From Deltaproteobacteria bacterium (GTDB lineage Bacteria > Desulfobacterota > Binatia > UBA9968): DNA of 58,868 nt. A model generated the notes under the pieces. The model had not been told where the DNA came from and made no database searches. It saw nothing but the letters and a program-made list of their open reading frames with translations. A program made the position numbers and the translations under genes. The DNA is taken from assembly GCA_016874755.1 (NCBI GenBank), contig VGTH01000033.1:1-58868 (forward strand). The letters are read 5' to 3'. This document shows, one piece after another, positions 25,818-34,387 of the stretch (the stretch's first letter is position 1; each line of letters starts with the position of its first letter).

Positions 25818-26085
25818 ACTTTTTCTTCACTTAACTTATTGAAATCATTCAGTTCTGCCTTAGGGGTGCCTGCTCGCCCCCGCAGCGTTCCGGGAAGCGT
25901 TCCGGTTTTGCCCCCCAACAGCCGCGAAAGCTGCTCTTCGGCGTTACCGCCGATGAATTTGCCGTAGTGCTTTTCGATCATCGCCACTGAAGTGCCGCAA
26001 TATTCCGCAAGCCATTCGATGTTGACGCCATTGCTTAACCCGGCAGAGATGAAGGTGTGACGAGTAGAGTAGGGCTTGCGCTCGA
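25760..26085 (-). pseudogene. Tyrosine integrase, C-terminal remnant
   Basis: The translation contains KPYSTRHTFISAGLSNGVN and IEWLAEYCGTSVAMIEKHYGKF, the box II part of tyrosine recombinases with the RHTF arginine-histidine and the tyrosine in HYGKF. Upstream catalytic parts are gone and replaced by AbiEii sequence in the same frame. The frame ends inside the tRNA, giving the WTRTRDQPVMSRWL-type tail that is typical of integrases reading through their own tRNA attachment site. Not functional. Confidence 0.85.
25794..25822. other. attL: 29-bp direct repeat in the tRNA 3' end
   Basis: The segment covering the tRNA T-loop to CCA plus five bases (AACTT, T) is repeated exactly at 33401-33429. 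This is the standard mark of integrase-mediated insertion in a tRNA gene that leaves the tRNA intact. Confidence 0.9.
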
Positions 26086-26463
26086 TGTCGCATGACCCTT
26101 GAAACCAACGAGAGGATACGGAGAAGGGGACGCGAGTGATTCCGTACACCGTGAAATGTTCACGTGAGTTGATCTCTACCTTCAGCTGTGGCTTACCCAG
26201 CCACGGATCAAGCACAGCGCGCAGCGCATTCATCAGCCGCCCAGCCGGCTCAGCCGCGACTTGGACGAGATCAATATCCGCCGAATACCGGGCTGGTGGC
26301 TTTACGTGAAGTTTGTAAATCGCCGTTCCGCCCGGAAAGCCAGGGATGCTCCGAGAAGTGGGTGCCCGAAGATCTCAACCAGAGCCCGGCTGAGTTCAAC
26401 CTGAAAATCTTGCACCCAAGGCACCTGTGCCCGCCATTCGGTGATGTAGTCGCGCGGGATCAC
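26086..26463 (-). pseudogene. AbiEii/AbiGii-type nucleotidyltransferase toxin, remnant
   Basis: From a possible GTG at 26463 the frame reads IPRDYITEWRAQVPWVQDFQ and ALVEIFGHPLLGASLAFR. After a frameshift it continues GGTAIYKLHVKPPARYSADI, DLVQVAAEPAG and LDPWLGKP. This contains the nucleotidyltransferase core GG-T and RYS-DIDLV of AbiEii toxins. About 20 residues seem deleted before VEINSREHFTVYG and SSRWFQGSCDI, after which integrase sequence takes over. AbiEii toxins act with AbiEi antitoxins in abortive phage defence. No antitoxin gene is visible next to it. Confidence 0.75.
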
Positions 26464-26586
26464 AGCTCGGGCACCACCTCGGTATTGAGCCGGCCGAGTC
26501 AACCGCTACGCCAGGCACAAACCGAATTGACATCTCTTGCGGTCCCGCGCTATGGCTCTGGGTCATAGAAAAGCGCGTTTAAAATT

Positions 26587-26736
26587 CCTATACGGATGGG
26601 CGGGCTGTTGTTTGCAACGGTGTTGACCTTAACCTTTCTGCCGGCGTTATATGCAGCGTGGTTTCGCGTCAAGGATGACGGCGCAAGGATGAAGGATGAA
26701 TTAGCGGGCGCATCGGAAAGCCATGTTAAAATATGA
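26587..26736 (+). pseudogene. RND efflux transporter, C-terminal remnant
   Basis: The frame reads MGGLLFATVLTLTFLPALYA then AWFRVKDD, the conserved last transmembrane helix of AcrB/CzcA-type pumps (compare GGLLFATLLTLFFLPALY). Upstream coding sequence is absent. The stop TGA overlaps the ATG of the hydrolase gene at 26733 as ATGA, which suggests that the hydrolase once followed the pump in an operon. Confidence 0.7.
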
Positions 26737-27620
26737 CTAAAATCAAATGCTTACAGAACGCCATCATTTTTGCGCTGGGGCTGGCCTGCAACGGGTTCGC
26801 AGCTACGCCGGAGACGGTGAAGTTCGCGAGCCGCGACGGCAAGACCGAACTTGTCGGTTACTTGTTTAAGCCTGCGGGCGCGGGGCCGCATCCGGCGGTG
26901 GTGATGTTGCATGGACGCGGCGGGCCCTATTCGGCGCTGAGGCCCGGCGTGGCGGACGCGACCAATCTCACTGCGCGACACCGTTTATGGGGCAACTTCT
27001 GGGCCGAGCGCGGTTATGTGGCGCTGCACGTCGACAGCTTCGGCCCGCGCGGTTACCCGCGGGGTTTTCCCAAACACTCGTACAGCAGTCGTCCGCCCGA
27101 AGTCAACGAACAGTCGGTGCGGCCGCTCGATGCTTATGGCGCGCTCGATTATTTGCGCACCCGCAACGATGTGATTGCCGATCGCGTCGGCGTGCACGGC
27201 TGGTCGAACGGCGGCATGACCTTGCTTGCGGCGCTGGCCCCGAATCCGCCACGCGTGGCACCCGACCAGGCCGATCGCGCGCGGCTTGCCGCGCCCACGC
27301 CGCAACGCGAATTTCGCGCCGCGATCAGCCAGTATCCGGGATGCCGCATTCAGCGCGATCAGGCCGACTACAAGCCCTATGCGCCGATGTTGATGCTGGT
27401 GGCCTCCGATGACGATGAGGTCTCGCCTCAGGTGTGCGCGACCTTGGCGGAGCACATCAAAACGCGCGGCGCGGATATTGAATTTTTCATGTATCCCGGC
27501 GCGCACCATTCGTACGACGATCCGGGCAAAGCCAAACAAAGCCACGCGCCGAATAAAGCGGCGCTGGAAGATACGTTGAAACGCGCGGAAGCGTTTTTTG
27601 TCAAACACTTGCGGCCGTAG
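26733..27620 (+). CDS. Exported dienelactone hydrolase-family protein
   Basis: 295 residues with a signal peptide (IIFALGLACNGFA). An alpha/beta hydrolase fold is visible: AVVMLHGRGGPYSAL for the oxyanion region, GVHGWSNGGMTLL for the nucleophile (Ser in G-W-S-N-G), ASDDDEVSPQ for the acid and PGAHHSYDD for the histidine. Periplasmic esterases of this group cleave lactones or esters. It is apparently intact inside a decayed island. The stop is followed within about 20 bp by an IS91-like remnant. Confidence 0.85.
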   Translation: MTKIKCLQNAIIFALGLACNGFAATPETVKFASRDGKTELVGYLFKPAGAGPHPAVVMLHGRGGPYSALRPGVADATNLTARHRLWGNFWAERGYVALHVDSFGPRGYPRGFPKHSYSSRPPEVNEQSVRPLDAYGALDYLRTRNDVIADRVGVHGWSNGGMTLLAALAPNPPRVAPDQADRARLAAPTPQREFRAAISQYPGCRIQRDQADYKPYAPMLMLVASDDDEVSPQVCATLAEHIKTRGADIEFFMYPGAHHSYDDPGKAKQSHAPNKAALEDTLKRAEAFFVKHLRP

Positions 27621-27639
27621 CCGGGCGATCGGTGATTGC

Positions 27640-27913
27640 CTCGGCGCATCCGCTGCCATTGAAGATCCGCCGGTGATTGACAAGATCCTCACCCATCTCG
27701 GTCTACCGACCCGTGCCCCGCCGCGCGCGCCGGCTCATCGATTCGATCTTTTCCAGAGCATCTGGGCAGTCAGAACAGCTTACCAACGCAAGCCCACGGC
27801 GACGCTCGCTCTGAGCTCGATCGAACGGCGCCGTAAGCAACCATTCGTGCGCTTACCTAGCGCTCTCTGGCCGAGCGGACCAATAGAAAAGCAAGGTTTT
27901 TCATCGCGTAGAA
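27640..27913 (+). mobile_element. IS91-like element remnant (left, forward)
   Basis: The frame AAIEDPPVIDKILTHLGLPT then RAPPRAPA matches the C-terminal end typical of IS91-family (Y2) transposases. The 3' side ends in TTTTTCATCGCGTAGAA at 27897-27913. The same unit occurs in reverse orientation at 29821-30080, so the two form a large inverted repeat around the CoA ligase gene. Only the 3' part of the transposase remains. Family assignment is from recall of the C-terminal motif and is moderately certain. Confidence 0.6.
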
Positions 27914-29583
27914 AACGGATTGACAATTCTGCCGGTTCGCCGCAGCGAGTCGCCGCCGAGGGCAAAGAAGTTTTCCGCGCGGTTGACTCGTTGCACTCCC
28001 AGCACCTCGGCGTAGATGCTCGCTAACTGCGATTCGATATCTCCTTCCGGACCGCTCGGTGCCGGCTCCAAGAAGACGTTCGCTAACTTCTCCGCTAGCC
28101 CGATGCGCTGCAACTTGCCAGTCGCGCCTATGGGCAGCTCGTCAAGCGTCACAATCCGGCTCGGGATCTTGTATGCTGCCAACCGCTGCGCCACGAACTG
28201 CCGCAGACTCGACTCCGTTAGTTGGCAACCAGGTCGCAAAACCACCGCAGCTGCGACATCTTCGCCGAGCGTCGCGTGCGCTACGGCGAAGGCCACGGCT
28301 TGCGATACTTCAGGATGATCGAGCAACGCTTCGTCGATTTCCTGCGGCGAGATTTTTTCACCGCCTTTGTTGATCCTCTCTTTCAATCGACCCGTGATAA
28401 AAAGGTGGCCGTCTTGGTCCTGATATCCTTCATCGCCGGTGCGAAACCAGCCCGCTGAGAACGCGTTAGCGTTGGCCGCGGGATTGTTTCCGTAGCCGGC
28501 CATGACATTGGCGCCACGGACAACGATTTCGCCACGCTCGCCGGCCGTCAGCAGACCGCCCGCTTCATCCATGATAGCAATCTCGGATCCAGCTGCTCTG
28601 CCCACCGACCCCGGTTTGCGCTCGACAGGAGGCAGAGGGTTGCTCGCCATTTGATGCGCCGCTTCGGTCATACCGTAGGCTTCAATCACCGGAGCAGCGA
28701 AGGTCGCTTCTAACTTTGTCAGCAGGCGCGCCGGCAGGGCCGCTGAAGAGGACCGAATGAACCGCAGTGAGTGATTAGCAATAATCTCTTGATGATCCGC
28801 GGCGTGCGCCGCGATCGCCTGATGCATGGTTGGCACTGCCGTGTACCAGGTCGGTTGCAGCTCCTTCAACCATTGCCAAAACAAACCGACCTCAAACAGC
28901 GGTGGCAGCGCAACACTCGCTCCCGCGGTCAACGAAGCCAGCAACGCCCCGACTAATCCATGAACATGATACAGCGGCATGCTGTTAAGACAGCGGTCTC
29001 GCTGGCTTAACTGCAACGTCGCTGCGATGTTACCTGCCGAAGCGAGGAGATTGCCGTGACTCAACGGCACACGCTTGGGTGCCGCAGTCGTGCCCGATAT
29101 GTACAACCTAAGCGCAATGTCCGCCGGTCGAGCGTCGGGAGATACTTGCTGCGCATCTCTTTCGTAACCCGTGCCGCCGCGAGGAGCGCTCAGTTCATCG
29201 CACCATTCAACAACCGGAATACCGCGCCTGCTCGCCACCTTTGCGGCAAGTGAACCACTGTCATCGACAATCAAAGCACTGGCCTCGAGATCGGAGAAAA
29301 AGTAGTCTAATTCGGCATCGGTGTAAGCCGGATTGAGCGGCGCCGCCGCCGCAACTGACATCGAAGCCAACAGGGCGACCGCCAGCGCCGGCCCATTGGG
29401 CAAGACAACGGCTACGCTGTCTTGCCTGCCAACACGGTTGGCGGTGAGAAACACTGCCAATTTGTTGACGTGCTCACTAAGCTGACAATATGTGGTCGGG
29501 CCTTTCCCGGCAGCCGCGAAGGCAATACCGTCCCCGGTGAAAGTAGCTCTTTCTTGCAACAGCTGGTGGATTGTCGACACCAT
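27901..29583 (-). CDS. AMP-dependent CoA ligase (oxalyl-CoA synthetase-like) with truncated carrier domain
   Basis: 560 residues from the ATG at 29583, which has AAGGG upstream; a TTG at 29592 is possible. Adenylate-forming motifs are present: YISGTTAAPKRVPLSHGNL, EAYGMTEAAH, WFRTGDEGY, GRLKERINKGGEK and the catalytic lysine in IGATGKLQR. The pattern resembles AAE3/Pcs60 oxalate-CoA ligases. A carrier domain follows with NFFALGGDSL, the phosphopantetheine serine site, but it stops eight residues later. The last residues (FSTR) and the stop codon are made by the end of the IS91-like remnant. The ligase part looks intact; the carrier half is lost, so any downstream thiolation or condensation modules were cut away. 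Confidence 0.85.
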   Translation of the reverse strand: MVSTIHQLLQERATFTGDGIAFAAAGKGPTTYCQLSEHVNKLAVFLTANRVGRQDSVAVVLPNGPALAVALLASMSVAAAAPLNPAYTDAELDYFFSDLEASALIVDDSGSLAAKVASRRGIPVVEWCDELSAPRGGTGYERDAQQVSPDARPADIALRLYISGTTAAPKRVPLSHGNLLASAGNIAATLQLSQRDRCLNSMPLYHVHGLVGALLASLTAGASVALPPLFEVGLFWQWLKELQPTWYTAVPTMHQAIAAHAADHQEIIANHSLRFIRSSSAALPARLLTKLEATFAAPVIEAYGMTEAAHQMASNPLPPVERKPGSVGRAAGSEIAIMDEAGGLLTAGERGEIVVRGANVMAGYGNNPAANANAFSAGWFRTGDEGYQDQDGHLFITGRLKERINKGGEKISPQEIDEALLDHPEVSQAVAFAVAHATLGEDVAAAVVLRPGCQLTESSLRQFVAQRLAAYKIPSRIVTLDELPIGATGKLQRIGLAEKLANVFLEPAPSGPEGDIESQLASIYAEVLGVQRVNRAENFFALGGDSLRRTGRIVNPFSTR

Positions 29584-29820
29584 GTGGAACAACCCTTAAC
29601 AAGAATACCACGGTGTTCTGTAAGACAGTGGATTTCTTGGCATCAGTATCCGTTTCTTCAATCCGAGTTTTGCGATCCTTCCGAACTCGACAGCAAACCT
29701 TGTGCCTACTCTTCGCTCATGATTTCTCTTCAAATCGCGCCGAAATCTGGATAGGATTTTTAAACCACCTTTTCTATGGCGGAGCTATAGCGGAGAACCG
29801 GCAGAATCGTCAATCAGTGT

Positions 29821-30080
29821 TCTACGCGATGAAAAAACCCACTGTTCTATCGTCGGCTCACCCGGCGAGCGGTCGGTAAGCGCGCGAAAGGTTGCTTACG
29901 GCGCTGCTCTGTCGAACTCGGAGCGAGCGGCGCCATCGGCTTGCAGTGGCAGGCGGTTTTCGGGTGTCAGATTTCCTGGAATGAATCGACTCGACGAGCC
30001 GGGGCGCGGGTCGGCAGGCCCAGATGGCTGAGGATCTTGTCGATGACCGGCGGGTCTTCAATGGCGGCGATGATCTTCAA
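29821..30080 (-). mobile_element. IS91-like element remnant (right, reverse)
   Basis: On the minus strand it reads AAIEDPPVIDKILSHLGLPT then RAPARRVDSF, an aligned tract with GGTTGCTTACGGCGC, and a terminus TTTTTTCATCGCGTAGAA. It is an inverted partner of 27640-27913, with both 3' ends pointing inward. Several substitutions and a small deletion separate the two copies, so the insertions are not recent. Confidence 0.6.
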
Positions 30081-30137
30081 GGGGCTGCCGCAGTTGGTCC
30101 AGCGGCGCAAAACTCAACTCCGGCAGCGACGCCGATG

Positions 30138-30386
30138 CGGCCATGAAGTGGGGCCCAAAGCTATTCAAGGACTACCGGCTCTACGTCGCCGCCGAGGCGG
30201 ACGATGACCTGGCTTATCGCTTGACTCACATCGGCGAAGACAACATATCATGGGCTCGGATTACAGCCACCAGGGTCAATCCAAAGAAGATGGAATGGTG
30301 GGTGTGATCGGCGCAAGAAAAGCATAGCGCCGGCGGTGATCGAAAAAATTCTCTGCGACAACCCGCGTCGCTTCTACGGACTGTAG
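30138..30386 (+). pseudogene. Amidohydrolase (PF04909-like), C-terminal remnant
   Basis: Three frame pieces reconstruct a known end: DYRLYVAAEADDDLAYRLTH and IGEDNI, then MGSDYSHQGQSKEDGMVGVI, then SIAPAVIEKILCDNPRRFYG followed by L and TAG. The GSDYSH segment holds the metal-binding aspartate of this family. At least two frameshifts make it non-functional. It borders the right IS91-like remnant, suggesting truncation by that insertion. Confidence 0.7.
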
Positions 30387-30543
30387 CGAGGGAACTGGCT
30401 TGCACTTCGGTGGGTTGGGCGCGCACGCGGCTACGGGAGAAAAGTCGGCGCAAGACAGTACGCTGAGCCGAGCGTTGGTGGAGATTGAAGAGCAGATGTC
30501 AAAAGTAAAGTTTTGACACCGAACACTCATTGTCCCATCGGCC

Positions 30544-32541
30544 ATGGATCGACAACAACATCGCACCCTAGAGCTGCCGCCAGAGCAGGCCGCGATTCGC
30601 GCAAACTGTTTTCATCCTATCGGAACGGCCAGCGATTTTGGCCGAGACCATGTTGAGCAGTCGTTGGCCCAAAGATTCGAGCGTATGGCGCGGCTCCATC
30701 CACTGCGGCTTGCGGCGAAAACCGACCAGCGAAGCCTAACCTATGAAGAGCTTAACGTGAACGCTAATCGCATTGCGTGGGCTATTCTCGATCGCTGCAG
30801 CGGCGATGCGGAGCCGGTGGTTATCTTGTTTGACCATGATTGCGACATGCTCGCGGCGATCTTGGGGGTATTGAAGGCCGGAAATATCTACGTTCCCCTG
30901 GACAGCTCCTATCCGGAGGCGCGTCTTGGCTTCATGCTGGAGGATAGTCACGCTCGCTTGATTGTCACGAACCAAGCCAATCTCGCTCAGGCTCACAGCC
31001 TTACCAAAGATGCGCGCATGGTAATGAACGTCGATGAGTTAGCAGGGAGTCTGCCGGATAGAAACCCCGGATGCATGGTCGGGCCGGATGCGTCGGCGCT
31101 GATCATGTACACTTCCGGCTCCACGGGTCAGCCAAAAGGAGTCGTGCAGAACCATCGGAACTTACTGCACCGGATATTCGCGTACACACGCGACGTGCAT
31201 ATCTGCGCGCAAGACCGGCTCTCGCTTCTTAGTTATTGCAGCTCCAATATGTCGCTGAGAGATATCTTTGGCGCCTTGCTCAACGGTGCCTGTCTCTGTC
31301 CCTTCGACGTTGGTCACCAAGGCGTAGGGCGGCTCGCACAGTGGCTCCTTCGACAGGGGATCACGATCTACTTTTCGACCCCGTCGGTTTTCCAACAGTT
31401 ACCGGATGTCCTGAGCGGCAATGAGGCCTTTCCGAACTTGCGGGTTATCCATCTAGGAGGTGAGGCTGTTGGGCGGAAAAATCTGGAGATATTCCAGAAG
31501 TACTTCACCCGGCAATGCATCATGCTGAACTCTCTTGGCTCGGCGGAATGCGGCACGGTGCGAGAACATTTTTTCGACCGCCACAGCGTCATCACGGACA
31601 ACACTCTGCCCGTCGGCTATGCAGTCGATGACAAAGAGATTCTCCTCCTGGACGAAGGAGGGAAGTATCTGGAGTCCGACCAAGTGGGTCAGATCGCCGT
31701 GCGCAGCCGATATCTATTTCCGGGGTACTGGAGAAGGCCCGATCTCACCCAAGCTGTGTTTTTGCCCAATCCTGGCGGCGGTCAAGAACGAATATATCTG
31801 ACCGGCGATTGCGGTCGCTTGCGGGCCGATGGGTGCCTGGTCTACGGCGGACGCAAGGATTTCATGGTGAAGGTAAGAGGCCATAGGGTGGAAATCCAGG
31901 AGATCGAATCTCTGCTGGCGAGCCTCCCCATGATCAAAGACGCGGCTGTTCTGGCGCGTGAGGAAGATGGCGAAACCAGCCATCTCACGGCTTACATCGT
32001 TCCGCTTGGTGGCGCGCCGCTGCAAGCGACAGAGCTGAGAAAGCTGCTGGGCGAGCAGCTTCCTTCATATATGGTTCCCACGGCTTTTGTAGTCGTCGAC
32101 TTTCTGCCGCTCAGCCCCAGCGGGAAGGTGGACCGGCAAGCGCTGGCCTTGCGGCACGAAAAAAAGCGGATTCTCACCGCGGATTTCGTCGCGCCGAAGA
32201 CCCCACTGAAGCAGATGCTTTCACGTATCTGGGCCGAAGTGCTGGGCCTAGATCGCGTCGGCATCAACGACAACTTCTACGAGCTCGGCGGCCACTCGCT
32301 CGCCGCGATGCAGATCATCAATCAGATTGACAAACAGCTCCAGATCGAAGTGCCGTTGCAATCCCTGCTCGGTGCGCCGACAATCGCCCAAATGGCAGGG
32401 ATCATGAATGAAAATACCGCCAGAAAAATTGCCGCGTCGCAGTCGGAAAGGACCTTGGCGGAGTTGGAGTCCCTGCCTGATGAAACCGCAGAGCGGCTTA
32501 TCGCTGGGTCCCATATAGACAGGCCGGAGCCGAAAAATTAG
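30544..32541 (+). CDS. Stand-alone NRPS-type adenylation and carrier protein
   Basis: 665 residues, A-PCP only. Adenylation motifs: YTSGSTGQPKGV (A3, about 189-200), IYLTGDCGRLRADG (A7), GRKDFMVKVRGHRVE (A8) and PSGKVDRQAL (A10, catalytic Lys). The A4 region, usually FDxS with the amino-group-binding Asp, reads SSNMSLRD (about 233-240), and the A5 segment reads NSLGSAECGT instead of NxYGPTE. The carrier has FYELGGHSL with Ser585. The missing A4 aspartate suggests a substrate without a normal alpha-amino group. No condensation or thioesterase domain is nearby. The upstream spacer 30387-30543 shows no clear promoter. Confidence 0.9.
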   Translation: MDRQQHRTLELPPEQAAIRANCFHPIGTASDFGRDHVEQSLAQRFERMARLHPLRLAAKTDQRSLTYEELNVNANRIAWAILDRCSGDAEPVVILFDHDCDMLAAILGVLKAGNIYVPLDSSYPEARLGFMLEDSHARLIVTNQANLAQAHSLTKDARMVMNVDELAGSLPDRNPGCMVGPDASALIMYTSGSTGQPKGVVQNHRNLLHRIFAYTRDVHICAQDRLSLLSYCSSNMSLRDIFGALLNGACLCPFDVGHQGVGRLAQWLLRQGITIYFSTPSVFQQLPDVLSGNEAFPNLRVIHLGGEAVGRKNLEIFQKYFTRQCIMLNSLGSAECGTVREHFFDRHSVITDNTLPVGYAVDDKEILLLDEGGKYLESDQVGQIAVRSRYLFPGYWRRPDLTQAVFLPNPGGGQERIYLTGDCGRLRADGCLVYGGRKDFMVKVRGHRVEIQEIESLLASLPMIKDAAVLAREEDGETSHLTAYIVPLGGAPLQATELRKLLGEQLPSYMVPTAFVVVDFLPLSPSGKVDRQALALRHEKKRILTADFVAPKTPLKQMLSRIWAEVLGLDRVGINDNFYELGGHSLAAMQIINQIDKQLQIEVPLQSLLGAPTIAQMAGIMNENTARKIAASQSERTLAELESLPDETAERLIAGSHIDRPEPKN

Positions 32542-32822
32542 TTGTCGACCCGTCCCGGGGGTCGCATTTGATCCCGTTGCATCCGTCGCCACAGTGAATC
32601 AAAGCCAAAAGGGGTCGCGTCTACGTATAGCTCATAACGGAAACTGGCGGTCCTGGGAAAGCCCGAACGTACGCTCACGTGGCCGGTACCTGGATCGGAC
32701 GCAGCATGCTTGCCGTGTTCAGGTGTGTTCCGCTTCTGGTCCAGGCAAGTTTCTGACCGCTGTATTGCTTGCGTGCGCCAACGGTAAATGACAGCCACGC
32801 TCCGTTGCTAGCGATCTAAGGC

Positions 32823-33183
32823 ATGGTAAGTGAGCGACCGCGTAACGCGATCCGAAATTACGACGTGAAATTTGCATTCGAGTGCCCGATGAACTGGAAA
32901 GATCTTGATCGTACGGGCGAAAATCGGGTCCGGCACTGTCGAGTTTGCGCGCAGCGAGTATTTCTCTGCCGTACTGTCAGCGAAGCGCTGGGCATGCAAA
33001 GGTTGGCCATTGTGTGGCGCTACCAGGGCAAGATGGTAGCGCGGCTCGCTTTACAATGCTATTGGGTCGGCCGGCGCCGCTAACCCCTGAACAAAAGGTG
33101 TTGGTAAAGGCGCAAAAAGCCGATCAAGCTGTAACAAAAAAGATTCGCGCCGCGACCGAGCGCCAACCGCAATCGAGCCCGTA
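32823..33183 (+). pseudogene. Small CxxC-type protein gene with one frameshift
   Basis: The first frame gives FAFECPMNWKDLDRTGE, VRHCRVCAQRVFLCRTVSEA. The next frame continues GHAKVGHCVALPGQDGSAAR, TMLLGRPAPLTPEQK to a stop at 33183. Together they match a widespread uncharacterised family with C-P-x-x-W and C-x-x-C motifs and a GHCVA tail. One G seems to be missing in the GGG run near 32991. A sequencing error could also explain this, in which case the gene would be intact. Confidence 0.6.
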
Positions 33184-33519
33184 ACAACTTATTGAGAAGC
33201 TTATGGGAGCTCCCGCTCCGCAATCCTTGTAGCGATGGATTTGCCAAAAGCGTTCCGGGAAACGTTCCGGTTTCTTGGGGATTTGCGGGGTAAAACGTGG
33301 GATTTTGCGGGATCGCGCTGATCGCAAAAAAGTCCACATTCATTCTATTTCTCAACAACTTCAGCGGTTTTCGTCGCCTCCGTCGTTTTCGCTCGAAGAA
33401 GTTCGAGTCCAGGTGGGCCCACCAACTTTCCTCGCTGCACTTTTTGGATCCCTTTCGAGTTCGATTGTCAAAAGATCGGTGCTATCGGCAACGGCCGTCA
33501 GAAGATGTAAACTGTCTTT
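33184..33519. other. Right end of the island, no intact gene
   Basis: This stretch holds a tandem GCGTTCCGG motif (33249-33273) also present near attL, the attR repeat, and about 90 bp of flanking DNA before the SDR gene. Reverse-strand frames through it are short and not convincing. Confidence 0.5.
33401..33429. other. attR: 29-bp copy of the tRNA 3' end
   Basis: An exact copy of 25794-25822, starting at the T-loop GTTCGAG and ending five to six bases past CCA. No tRNA 5' part precedes it, so this is the duplicated half-site left by integration. Confidence 0.9.
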
Positions 33520-34281
33520 ATGGCGGCCGACCTCGCAAGAAAGTCAGCACCGAGCAGCCCGGTTATTTTGGTCACCGACGGCGGCTCTGGCATCGGCTTC
33601 GGTATTGCGCGCAAGTTTGCCGCCATGGGGTACGATGTCGCGATCGCCAGTGCTGACCGGGAACGCTGCAAACGAGTGCTCGTGAGCCTCGAGAAATACG
33701 AGTGCCGGCGGGCGCTGATCGCTGCCGATCTGCGCAACGAAAAACAAGTACAAACGCTGCTGCGCCGGACGATCGACCAGTTCGGTCGGCTCGATGTGCT
33801 CTGTAACAATGCCGACATTCGAAAGCTCGGGGCGATGGACAGAGTCTCAACATCCCTGTGGGACGAGGCGATGGCGGTCAATGTGCGCGGTGCCTACCTT
33901 TGTATGAAGTATGCGTTGCCCCATCTCAAGTTTAGCAAAGGCGCCATTGTCAACATCGCTTCCATTGCCGGTCTGGTCGGTTACGCCGAAGGGAGCGCTT
34001 ACTGCTCATCGAAGGCGGCGTTGATCATGTTGAGTAAAACCACGGCGCGCGAACTGGCCCCTTATGGCATTCGCGTCAATTGCATTTGCCCCGGCGCCAC
34101 TCACTCGCCGATGATAGCGGCGGACAAGATCAAAGAGCCGTTGCAAGAAATCCCGCTTGGCCGTGTCGTTGAACCGAACGACGTCGCGGAGTTGGCGTTG
34201 TTTCTCGCTTCCGATAAAGCGAGCCACATCACCGGTGGGGTTTACGTCATCGATGGCGGTGTTACGGCGGGAAGGGTGTAA
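33520..34281 (+). CDS. Short-chain dehydrogenase/reductase
   Basis: 253 residues, classical SDR size. The cofactor motif reads VTDGGSGIGFGIA (variant of TGxxxGIG), with NNADIRKLG for the NNAG strand, catalytic Ser in NIASIAG, the YCSSK active-site motif, and CPGATHSPM. It oxidises or reduces a hydroxyl/keto group with NAD(P). It is the first chromosomal gene after the island and faces a convergent BNR gene. The substrate is unknown. Confidence 0.92.
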   Translation: MAADLARKSAPSSPVILVTDGGSGIGFGIARKFAAMGYDVAIASADRERCKRVLVSLEKYECRRALIAADLRNEKQVQTLLRRTIDQFGRLDVLCNNADIRKLGAMDRVSTSLWDEAMAVNVRGAYLCMKYALPHLKFSKGAIVNIASIAGLVGYAEGSAYCSSKAALIMLSKTTARELAPYGIRVNCICPGATHSPMIAADKIKEPLQEIPLGRVVEPNDVAELALFLASDKASHITGGVYVIDGGVTAGRV

Positions 34282-34387
34282 CCAAATCCGCCTCATCACT
34301 GTTGCCTCGCCGGATGCCAGTGAGCTTGTGCTAATACGAAAAAGCTTTACGCCCGGCCCTGCAGGCACGAGCGTAAGGCGGAAATGC

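Larger units (their letters stand above)
25794..33429. mobile_element. Decayed integrative element inserted at the tRNA 3' end
   Basis: Perfect 29-bp repeats bound a 7.6 kb region. It contains an integrase tail whose reading frame runs into the tRNA, an AbiEii toxin remnant, an RND pump remnant, IS91-like remnants, an amidohydrolase remnant, two adenylate-forming enzymes and a frameshifted zinc-ribbon gene. No complete integrase remains, so the element is immobile by itself. The mixture of broken mobile and defence genes with two carrier-protein enzymes suggests serial insertions followed by decay. Confidence 0.8.

Noticed and set aside
32542-32822. Possible mobile-element or intron maturase fragment between the adenylation gene and the CxxC pseudogene
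   Set aside because: Reverse-frame translation looks like old mobile DNA, but no motif is convincing, so nothing is annotated there.
33080-33358. Second integrase C-terminal remnant near attR
   Set aside because: The only support is a short TGTFPGTL stretch. The repeat may be an arm-type site, and the frame reads away from attR.
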